Shown: piece after piece, positions 20,030 through 28,530 of the stretch
Numbering within the stretch: the first letter of the stretch is position 1
Layout of the letters: each line of letters starts with the position of its first letter
Origin: Psilocybe azurescens
Taxonomy: Eukaryota > Basidiomycota > Agaricomycetes > Agaricales > Agrocybaceae
Length of the DNA stretch: 42,422 bases
Direction of reading: 5' to 3'
Assembly: GCA_023853785.1 (NCBI GenBank)
Contig: JAJIRX010001059.1
Span: 1 to 42,422, forward strand
The notes under the pieces: model-generated
The model's database searches: none
Told to the model about the DNA's origin: nothing
What the model saw: only the letters and a program-made list of their open reading frames with translations
Program-made: the position numbers and the translations under genes

Positions 20030-20245
20030 ACTTTAAGTCCGTTTATGGTTCCGTTTTCGGTTCTGTTCTGGGCTATTCCGTTTTGTAAACGGATTCCGTT
20101 CAATTCCGCTGCGGAATCCGCCATTCCGCCGGAATTGATATTAAATAAAATAGCAGGGCCTTGTGCCATATTTTTGCTTTCATTCCGCAGCGGAATAGCA
20201 GATTCCGCAGCGGACCGGACTCCGGCCGGAATATGTGGGGACACA
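20030..20245. repeat. Palindrome-rich patch (ATTCCGCWGCGGAAT motifs)
   Basis: Perfect odd palindromes ATTCCGCTGCGGAAT (20103-20117), ATTCCGCAGCGGAAT (20182-20196) and ATTCCGCCGGAAT (20123-20135), plus ATTCCGCAGCGGA (20202-20214) and TCCGGCCGGA (about 20220-20229). The patch abuts the point where Gypsy-1 RNase H homology stops, so it may be a small foldback element or the debris of a deletion junction. No target duplication is evident. Confidence 0.6.
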
Positions 20246-21502
20246 AAAGCCCTCCAATTTCAGATTGAATTCTGAGACGTACAGAGACCAGTGTGCCTGT
20301 CATCAGTTCAGATTTTGGGCTGATCTGAAATATGTCAAATTCTTGTGATCTGAATATTCCATAGTCGTGTGTTCTGATCCCTGGATGTAGTGTCTCCATT
20401 CCTGTAATGCTCAGATTATCCCCAATAATTCCCTGTCATAGATTTCGTAATTTCTTTCAGTTGGAGAAAATGTCCTTGATATGAATGCGCATGGGTGTCT
20501 TTTGCCATTTCCATCTAGTTGGGTAAGGACTGCTCCAGAGGTGTATTTTGAAGCGTCAGATTCAATTTGAAATAGTTTAGCGGGGTCAGGCATCAAGAGT
20601 ACTGGTTCTTCCATGAATCATTTCTTTAGTTCGTCAAAGGCAGCTTGAGTTATGTCGTTCCATAGGAATCCTTTGTCTTTTTCAGGAGTTCATTCAGAGG
20701 TTGAGCTACCTCAGAGAACTTCCAGATGAATTTTCAGTAAAAGTTTCCAAAACCTAGAAATGATCGGACTTGTTTGAGAGTAGTAGGTGCTGGCCAGTCT
20801 TGGATTCCTTTGAGTTTTGTTGGGTCCATGGAGATTTTTCCTGCTTCGACAATCATTCCAAGATATTCCACTTTTTCCTGAGCAAATGAGCATTTTTCCG
20901 GCTTGAGATAGAGATCGTTCTCTCAGAGTCATTGTAGAACCATTTTGGTGCATTTTTCCAGTTCCTCTTGATCTTTTGCAAAGATTAGAATGTTGTCCAC
21001 ATAGATGATTACAAAGCATTGTGATATCATATCTTCGAAGATTGAGTCCATCATGGATTGAAAGGTTGCTGGGAGTTACACATGCCAAAGAACATTACTG
21101 TTGGTTTGAAAAGTCCTCAGTTGGTTTTGAATGCTGCTTTCCATTGATCACCATCTTTTATCCTGATGTTGTTGTAGCCCCATCAGATGTCTAGTTTAGT
21201 GAAGAATCTTGCACCTTTCAATTTGTCCATAAGTTCTGTAATCTGTGGTAATGGATAAGTGTTCTTGATCGTCCAGTTGCCCAGATACCTATAGTCTTGA
21301 CAAGGTCTAAGCTTCCCATCTTTCTTTGATACAAAGAAGAAAGGAGATGCCATAGGTGATTCTGAGGGTCAAATGTATCCTTTGTCCAATTGTTCCTTTG
21401 TCCAGTTGTCCAGTTCTGTTTGTTCCACCGGTGTGATATTATACGCCTTGAATTTCTTTGGTATGAATCCTTCTTTTAACTCGATTTTATGGTCCCATGG
21501 TC
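20246..21502 (-). pseudogene. Gypsy-1 reverse transcriptase and RNase H
   Basis: RT segments in order: [63 protein letters not shown]-stop-[64 protein letters not shown]. RNase H follows: [20 protein letters not shown] and [17 protein letters not shown], fading out after about 20270. The catalytic YVDD box has become YVDN (20992-21003). In-frame stops sit where the family has Arg (near 21116, 21183 and 21366), as expected of CGA-to-TGA change. No integrase follows. Confidence 0.88.
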
Positions 21503-21836
21503 GAGGTCTTTACACGGCCCCCATTTTTGGTCGGACTCCGGTCGGACTCTGTCGGACTTTCTATATTCAGAATGACAATTTTTCTGGTCTAGGACTGCTG
21601 GAAATTTCCGGTGAGATTCCGGTGAGATTCGGTGAAAGTCCGACCGGACTACAAGTCCAATGGACTGTCCGGGCGGACTGTCCACTGGAAATGACCGGAC
21701 AGGACCAACAGAAGTCCAATGGAAGTCCATCAGAATCCCACCGGACATGACCATTGGAATTCCAGTGGACAAGTCCAACAGAATTCCAATGGAAGTCCAA
21801 TGGATGTCCTTTTATTATAATTTATAAAAAAAAAAA

Positions 21837-21910
21837 CACTAACGAGAATTGAACTCGGGCATCAGAGAATGCCGAACGTAAGCGGGATAAACCAACTGAG
21901 CCACAAAGGC
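21837..21910 (-). repeat. 74-nt tRNA-like unit (module 3)
   Basis: On the minus strand it starts GCCTTTGTGGCTCAGTTGG (box A-like) and contains a T-arm CGAG-TTCAATT-CTCG (box B-like). A perfect 5-bp hairpin GGCAT/ATGCC sits just before the T-arm. Immediately afterwards comes a run of 11 T (21826-21836), a strong Pol III terminator. The length is tRNA-like, but D-arm and acceptor pairing are lost. A tRNA-derived SINE head or tRNA relic captured by the nested element is the best reading. Confidence 0.55.
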
Positions 21911-21949
21911 TTATGAAAAATAATAAAATTAGTTAAATACATAGCGATG

Positions 21950-23330
21950 CGGCCGAAATTCTCGGCACTGCTCGGCACGGGACAAACAACAACGCGCGCG
22001 TGACATGTTGATGCCACGTTGGTCCGTTGTTGATTCCGACCCCAACCCTTTCTCCTTCCACCACCACCACCGCCTCGTCGGTCGGAGCCAGGTGAGAGCC
22101 AACCCAATGCGACAGAGGACGAGAACGACCGCGACGGCCACACCGGCGAGGGATGAGGGACGACTGCGACAGCGACAACGAGGACGCAGACAAGGATGCA
22201 GACAAGGACCACGACAAGGACTGCGAGGGCGAGGGCGAGGACCGCAAGGACGACAGCTAGGATGACGGCTAGGACCACGACCACGATGGTGAGGACCAAG
22301 ACACTGGACCAGGGCGGACAGGCAGGCAGCGAGAGCAAGGACGGCGGCAAGGGCAAGGGCAAGGGCAAGTACAGCGGGCGAGGATGAGGACAGCGGCAGG
22401 GACGAGGACAGCGGGCGAGGATGAGGACAGCGGCGAGGACGAGGCGGGGCGAGCGAGGACGGCGAGGGTGAGTACAGCAGCGGGACGAGGACGACAGTGA
22501 GGGCGAGTACAGCGGCAAGGACGAGGATGGCGGCGAGGATGTGGATGGTGGCGAGGATGTGGACGTGGACGTGGACGGCAAGGACGAGGGGCGAGGGCGA
22601 GGGGCGGCGAGGTGAGTACAGCAGCAGGGACGAGGGACGACAGTGAGGGGCGAGTACAGCGGCAAGGGTGAGTACAGCGTAAGGGGCGAGTACAGCAGCA
22701 AGGACGAGTACAGCAGCAAGGACAAGGATGGCGGCGAGGATGTGGACGGCAAGGACGAGGACGTGGACGTGGGACGGCAAGGACGAGGACGTGGACGTGG
22801 ACGGCAAGGGGACGAGGGACGGACGTGGACGGCAAGGACGAGGAGACGTGGACGTGGACGGCGAGGATGGCGAGGTGAGGACAAGGACAACCCGCGATGA
22901 CAGCACCGACGGATACCACCACAGCGACGACGACACTGACACGACGACGACACCGACACGCACCATGACAGGTACGGACTGCGACGACCCGCAATGAAGG
23001 GACCAACAGGTGCCAGGAGAGGCACGGCAGACGACGACACCAACACGTACCACAACGGGTACGGACTGTGACGACACGTACCACCACGGCAACAGCGAGG
23101 ACGACAGGGACGACCACAACACACAACGACAGCAGCGACGCATACCATGACACGTATCGGATGACAGCGACACGTACCACGACACGTACAGACAACACCG
23201 ACGACGATACCGACACGTACCACGGCAGGTACGGCCAACGACAACACCCGACACCGACACCGACACATACAATGATGGGTACAGCTGACCACGACGTCAA
23301 TAATGCAGACGACGACACCACCAATGTACC
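21950..23330. repeat. GC-rich minisatellite block inside the nested element
   Basis: Irregular arrays of GGACGTGGACGGCAAGGACG-type units (22550-22870), GAGTACAGCAGC-type units (22605-22720) and CGACGACAC-type units (22910-23320). It is strongly strand-asymmetric, with purines enriched on the plus strand. Long open frames on both strands (up to about 476 codons on the minus strand) encode only low-complexity Arg/Pro/Ser/Val or Asp/Gly/Lys runs, and I do not call them genes. Its borders match 18770-20020 in inverse orientation. Confidence 0.7.
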
Positions 23331-23421
23331 CTGCACCCCCTTTTTCCGCTTCTTTCTTTCTGTTTTTCTTTTTTTGTTTCTTTTTTATTATGTTTTTATT
23401 TTATTTTTACCTGTATATAAT

Positions 23422-23632
23422 CATGTAGTATATAGTTTTTAATATATTATATTACATTGTCACATAAATTTAAGCTAAGATTAAAGTATTCCAGTTGGAA
23501 TCCAATTGGATTCCATTCCATGTGAAAATAAAGTTGGACTTAGTGAAATTCACAAAGTCAGATAATAATGTAGTATATAGTTTACAATATATTATATTAC
23601 ATTGTTACATGAATTAAAGATAAGATTGAAGT
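23422..23632 (+). repeat. 62-bp AT-rich direct repeat, two copies
   Basis: Copies at about 23423-23489 and 23569-23632 share ATGTAGTATATAGTTT, ATATATTATATTACATTGT and AAGATTAAAG/AAGATTGAAG. A third, inverted copy lies at about 18785-18860. They border the GC-rich blocks. Confidence 0.75.
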
Positions 23633-24080
23633 TTTATTCTAGTGACCTAGCTTCCTTAATATGGCTCCCAAAGCTTCCAAGAACACTGCTACTGTCCCTA
23701 ACTCCCCTCCCAAGTCTGCAATTAAACCAGCGACAGTCCACTGGACATCCACTGGACATCCACTGGACTCCACTGGACAGAGCACTCTTGGATCTGGTCT
23801 AATTAAGTGCTGAGAGTCTGGTGGAAGTCCACTGGAAGTCCAACAGAAGTCCAACGGACTGGACAGTCCGGCCAGTCCACCTGTTTTCTGTCTTGAAGTG
23901 ACTTGACCGGACTTTGACCGGAATTTGGCCGGACTCTGACTGGACTGGTACCGGAATTTTGTCAAGTCCAATGGAATCTGTTGGACGTCCAATGGACTGT
24001 CCATTGGAATTGGCTGGGTCCGGTGAAAGTCTGTTGGAGTCCAACAGAATATGGGGGCACTGTAAAGTACACCCATGGTC

Positions 24081-24989
24081 TTGGTTCTGGGAATTGGTCC
24101 ACTGCTTGTTTATCGAAAAGGTCCATATACAATTGATATTCTGGGGAATGATTTCTTGGAGAGGTCTTGTTGGTTTTTCTGGTTCATATTGTTGGGCTAG
24201 CATTTGCGAGGTAGTGATTTTGGTGTTGAGCCAAGTTTCTTTTATTTCGTCTTCATTCGCATCCCCAATATATTGGATGGTTAATGATTTGAATTCCTCC
24301 AATGGGTGGGTAGTCTCAATTGTTGGTGTTTGTTTGTCTGTTTCTTCTTCAATGGTAGTTTGATTTATTATAGGTCCTTGACGTGGTTTCCATGTTATTT
24401 GCCCGTTCTGCCAGTTGATTCCTGGATTCTTTCCTGTAGCCAAGAGAAGCCTAGAATGATTTTCTATTTTCCTAGTCCAGAGACCAGTAATTGTTCCCAA
24501 TGGTTCCGGTTTCCAACTTTTAGGTCCAGATTGACAAATGACGAGATGGTTCCTTTCTTGTTTGGGGTCCCGTCTACATTATAAACTCGGATCGGTTTTT
24601 CCAAGGGTTGGGTTCTGAGTCCGAGTTTTTGTGCATAGTTCTGATCAATGAATTTCCCTCCTGCTCCTGAATCTAAGAGTGCAGAGGTTTCAACGATTTG
24701 TGAGCCATTCTATTTCTTTGTGGGGAATGAAACTGGTAGAAGCATAGTTTTATTCTCGATTGTTGCCATAAGTACAGATTGTATCTTCAGATAAGGAGAG
24801 ACAGACGTTGTCCTGTTTCTCCACTTTAAAAATCCTTTTCTTCTTTCTCTTCAAATCCCGTTTTGACCATGAGGTCTGCGAGTTCATCCTTTTGTCTTTG
24901 TTCAGGTTCCTGATGTGGGTATAGAGTTCCTTTGGGGTCCATTTCTTGTTGGGTTGTCCTTGGGTTTTGTTCTGGTTTGTTGGTCCTTT
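24081..24989 (-). pseudogene. Gypsy-1 protease and protease-RT linker
   Basis: The aspartic protease motif LLDSGAGGKFIDQNYAQKLG lies at about 24630-24690 (DSGA near 24660). It is followed by PIRVYNVDGTPNKKGTISSF and a long hydrophilic linker (TTIEEETDKQTPTIETTHP), then LAQQYEPEKPTRPLQEIIPQ. The segment ends AVDQFPEPRPW exactly at the junction with the nested element at 24080. The sequence resumes at 21493 with DHKIELKEGFIPKKF, which shows that the insertion split one reading frame. Confidence 0.8.
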
Positions 24990-25955
24990 CTGTGGGAATT
25001 CCCTGAATAGATGACCTCGTTGTTTACACCTGAAACAGGCGCCTTTCCTGATTAATTCGGCTCATTCTTTGGCTGTCATAGCGCTTACGTCCATCCTGTT
25101 TGGGTCGTAGTTCCTGTTGTTTCTTGGGAAATTGTTCCATTGTGGTGTCCTCCTGTGTTCTTCTAGTTCTTCTCTAAAGACCTTTGCTAGTCTGTAGCTG
25201 GTGTTGAAGATGGTTGCCTTTTTGTACCATCCTTGGATTGTCCTTGGGAGATCTTCAGAAAACATAATCTTGTCGACAGTCGGGTGTGATGCATTTTTGG
25301 AGTAATCCTATGAGATGGGTGTGGTCTGATTCTGTCTCTGTTCCTAGATTAGCCTGTCCTACCAACAACTTGAATTGGTTGATGATATCTTCCACTCTTT
25401 TGTCAGTTTTTGCCTAAGCCGCTTTATGTTGTTCATGGCTGATCTGGTTTTGTCTACTGGAGTGAATGCATCGTGGAATTTTTTGAGAAAGGTTGATAGG
25501 GTATCCCATTCAATCATTTGGTTGGGATTGGTTCCTCTTGTCCTCGAGGTCAGGTATTGTTCTTTCCATAAATTTGCTCCTCCTTCCATGCAAAATGATA
25601 AGATGAAAGCGATTTTCTTCTTGTCTGTGTTATAGATGATGTTGTTTATGTCCATGTAGAGGTAGCAGTCTTATATGAAAGACTTGGATTTCGTCCTGTC
25701 TCCATTGAATACAGCAGGTTTGTTGATTGTGATTTCTTTCTTTCCATTTGTTTCAACCATTTCTATGTTGTGTTGTTCTTCCTGATCTATTGCCAGTGTT
25801 GATAACAGGTCAAATAGCGAGCTTGATAGGTCTTTGTTGCCTAGGTTGATATCTTCAGAGCTTTGTCTGGATGGGTTTGGTGTCTGCCAATTTTGTGTTG
25901 GGGTTCCTTCTTCAGAGCTGTCGGTAGCGGGAATTCCGCTTTTCAGTGGTGCCAT
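24990..25955 (-). pseudogene. Gypsy-1 gag (capsid and nucleocapsid)
   Basis: It starts MAPLKSGIPATDSSEEG at 25955. Capsid-like segments read MDINNIIYNTDKKKIAFILS, GGANLWKEQYL and FLKKFHDAFTPVDKTRSAM, then MFSEDLPRTIQGWYKKAT and FREELEEHRRTPQWNN. The zinc knuckle near 24995-25042 reads CFRCKQRGHLFREFP: the CCHC pattern has its last Cys replaced by Phe. An in-frame TAA near 25671 and a gap in reading frame near 25300 break the frame. Gag of this class packages element RNA in cytoplasmic particles; this copy could not make it intact. Confidence 0.8.
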
Positions 25956-26025
25956 GTTTCGTTTCGGGTTTTGGAGGTCTTGTCTGCTGGGTAGTGGGCA
26001 AGATTTGTAGATGAGCTAGTTCTTT

Positions 26026-26412
26026 TGTTACAACTTCAGGCTTATATTCACGTGCGTGGATAAAGCCAACAGTCAAGTAGTCAAGAACAGCGAGTTCCAA
26101 GCGGTATCAAGTAAGAGTAGATTAGATTCTCAAAACTAGCTAAGGAACAATAGCAGTGTCTACTGGCTATTTAAGTGTTTTGAGTATCTACAAAGATAGT
26201 ACGAATTGAGTCCAAGTATGAGTCAAGCATAGGATGAGTCACGACAGTGCCATCGACGTGAGTCAGAATGTGAGTCAAGAAGTGAGTCATAACAGTGTTG
26301 AAAGTGAGTCAGATATGCGATCATATGATGTTATACATCATGTGATAAGAAGGTTTTATATACCAAAATGAATAGAAAAAGAAAAGCAAAAAGAAAATAA
26401 GTGTCCGTAACA
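26026..26412 (-). repeat. 5' LTR of Gypsy-1
   Basis: About 387 bp bounded by TGTTAC and GTAACA, a 6-bp inverted pair with the usual TG..CA ends. On the minus strand a TATA-like TATATAAAACC lies at 26352-26362. Six exact TGAGTCA sites fall between 26219 and 26311, downstream of it. The partner LTR is not in the window, so the boundaries rest on the terminal inverted pair and on the position upstream of gag. Confidence 0.65.
26219..26311. promoter_or_regulatory. Cluster of six TGAGTCA (AP-1/Gcn4-type) sites in the Gypsy-1 LTR
   Basis: Exact TGAGTCA at 26219-26225, 26235-26241, 26259-26265, 26271-26277, 26283-26289 and 26305-26311. The word matches the TGASTCA consensus of fungal bZIP factors such as Gcn4 and Yap/AP-1. 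Binding is inferred from sequence alone. Confidence 0.6.
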
Positions 26413-27925
26413 TCTATCCTCTATCATAGGGACCTAGTCACCTATCCCTTATTCAACTCCATTGTTGTCTCACCATCTCCATATGTGCCTGTACTACATT
26501 CCTAGAGTACTGTCTGAGGTCCTAACACACCAAGCATGCATGCATCAGGCGGCATAGCCAGCCGCGATGTGTTTGGTGACACCTTTGGAGGCTTGACAGT
26601 CTGGGTTTCCATAGGGTCATGCTTACAGAACATGTATGCTCTCCATCAACCTCTGCCCATGACATGACAAGCTAACTGCTCCAATTTCACAGAGAGATAG
26701 CCTGGTACCTATGTACAACCAAACAAATATTTTGTCACTCCACTTGCCCATACATGGGCTGGAACAAATGATAAATACGGTGAGATTAGAAGTTGACATA
26801 AAGAATCAAAAGCGGTGGTGATCATGAAACAAAAGAAACTAAGAATGAAGATGAATAAATGTCTGCAAACCATAGACAATATCACAAGGTACTCTGAAAA
26901 TGCGAAGATGATCAATGAAAAGGTAAAGAACATGATAGAACCTATAGAAAAGCCTTGCTGATACTCCGGACCTTCCTCACAAACATGCTAAATGCTTGAA
27001 TGAGTTGCAGATTCCTATCTTGAGTGTCAACTGAGTGTAGGATATGTATAGCATAGCCTCGCAGCTGATCCGGATGATGTACAAACTTGGAAACTGATAG
27101 ATCAACATGTGACCAAGAAAGATGATCCACAGTGAACCCAAATAGGTACTAGGTGCGCAAAGTGAAAACTGATATCCTGAGGCATAGAATGGGCCGGATG
27201 ATCAATAATGATGAGGTCGCGAAGAGGTTCGGTGAGGTTCGATGAGGTTCTGCAAGATGCGAAGCTGTTGGAACAATGTATACTGAAGGAGGGGATGATT
27301 GGAGGTTTGGAATGTTGAAATAGGTGCAAAAGCTTTGTAAACTGCTGAGAACGAATGTAGAAGGTAAGGGAATAAGGTGGAATAAGGTCCAAAGAGGTGC
27401 GGAGTCGAGGGAAACAGGTGCAGAGCTAAGGGGAAATGTGCAAAGCCTGTGGAAGCTGCTGGATATGTCATCAGAGGTGCGGAGTATTTTGAAGCTGTAA
27501 AAATTGCAAATTCCAGGGCCAGACAGCTGCGGTGCTCATCAGCAAGGTTCATAAATGAGGTGTGAAGCTCTAAAAACAAGGTGCAGAGGTGTGAGAATGA
27601 GTTGTGAAGGTGCAAGAACAATATCTGAGGGTCAGAAAACTTCTTCTTCAATGTAGATAGAGTACATGCTTTATACTAGAAAAAGGTGTGAAACCTGCTG
27701 AAGCTGCTGGATATGTTGTCGGAGGTGCGAAGTATTTTGAAGCTGTAAAAATCCACAAATTCCAGGGCCAGAGAGCTGCGGTGCTCATCATCAGTCAGTG
27801 AGGCATCGACAGCATAATGGTTTAGACTATTGATCATGTGCAGACCTCCCTAAACAATATCAAATGAGACCAACACTAATGCACAAAGTTTAAACTGATG
27901 CATACCACTCAAATGAACAATAATA
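26413..27925. other. Unassigned region with a diverged direct repeat
   Basis: No gene is recognised. 27200-27650 is built of imperfect GAGGTGCGGAG- and GAAGCTG-type words. A repeat of about 103 bp occurs at 27438-27540 and 27686-27789, sharing GAAGCTGCTGGATATGT, AGTATTTTGAAGCTGTAAAA and GCTGCGGTGCTCATC. Open frames are short and AT- or purine-biased. Confidence 0.6.
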
Positions 27926-28528
27926 CTTGTGCCCATTTTTGGTATCTGTGATTATGTAATTTAGTGGCTTTTGTCTCCTGGTCAGTCAATATTAAATGGC
28001 CTGGTTCTTAACAAATAGAATAAGTAAATGTCTGAAACTAGAAGGGGAGCATTTTGTCCTTTAATAGATTATGACCTCAGATTTACATGTAAATTCATCT
28101 ATTATTAGGTTGACAGTATACAAATCAGTCAATTTTCACACTTTTTAGTGCTTGTGCTGAGTTTAGAAGGATAGAACATTTTCATTGTTGTATTTAATCT
28201 AGGTAAATCATGAATAATATGTTTGAGACTATTACAAGTGCATCTGCTCATTTTTAGACAGCAGAAACACTTCTGAGCATGAATATTGCAGTACAGATTT
28301 GATCACCAATTTGAATTGAATTTATACAATCAGAACTAAACATCTTGCAGAGTTTCTATACAATAAATCTTTTCCAAAATTCAGAAATGTATTAATTGGA
28401 AACATTAAATCAAAGAGTTAAAATTTCAGGTATATTGAATGTTGTAGTTCTTGAAAAGAGGTTGGTTACTTGCGACCATTACCAGAAATTGTGATTATAT
28501 AATCACAGGTACTAAAAATGGGCATGAG
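27926..28528. mobile_element. 603-bp MITE with TA flanks
   Basis: Ends are imperfect inverted repeats of about 36 bp. The left starts CTTGTGCCCATTTTTGGTAT and the reverse complement of the right starts CTCATGCCCATTTTTAGTAC; both continue CTGTGATTATRTAAT. TA dinucleotides at 27924-27925 and 28529-28530 fit a Tc1/mariner-type target duplication. The interior is AT-rich without a transposase frame, so it is non-autonomous. Confidence 0.72.
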
Positions 28529-28530
28529 TA

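Larger units (their letters stand above)
21503..24071. mobile_element. 2.57-kb DNA element nested in Gypsy-1, 9-bp target duplication
   Basis: Perfect 9-bp direct repeats CCCATGGTC at 21494-21502 and 24072-24080 bracket the insert. Its ends are imperfect inverted repeats sharing CTTTACA-nn-GCCCCCAT (from about 21508, and reversed near 24050-24066). Behind them lie dense GTCCAATGGAC/TCCACTGGA words on both sides. Inside are a tRNA-like unit (21837-21910), a GC-rich block (21950-23330) and AT-rich repeats (23410-23640). No transposase is recognisable, so it is non-autonomous. A 9-bp duplication is usual for Mutator-like elements, but the superfamily is not proven. Confidence 0.75.
20246..26412 (-). 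mobile_element. Gypsy-1: truncated Ty3/gypsy LTR retrotransposon, split by a nested element
   Basis: Read on the minus strand: 5' LTR (26026-26412), gag (from 25955), zinc knuckle, aspartic protease, reverse transcriptase and RNase H. Homology stops at about 20246, inside or just after RNase H. Integrase and 3' LTR are missing. The 2569-bp element at 21503-24071 is inserted between the protease-RT linker and the RT. Stops occur in gag (near 25671) and RT. Confidence 0.88.

Noticed and set aside
21837..21910. A specific tRNA isotype from the TAC or ACG triplet
   Set aside because: Anticodon stem pairing is poor and a 5-bp hairpin sits where no class I tRNA has one; isotype would be a guess.
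21862..23336. Long open frames (up to about 476 codons) on both strands of the GC-rich block
   Set aside because: They are pure low-complexity Arg/Pro/Ser/Val or Asp/Gly/Lys runs produced by the minisatellite. Several overlap in all frames, with no domain, intron or codon pattern.
26709..27651. Minus-strand hydrophobic open frames
   Set aside because: Composition-driven frames in AT- and purine-biased repeats, no start context or motif.
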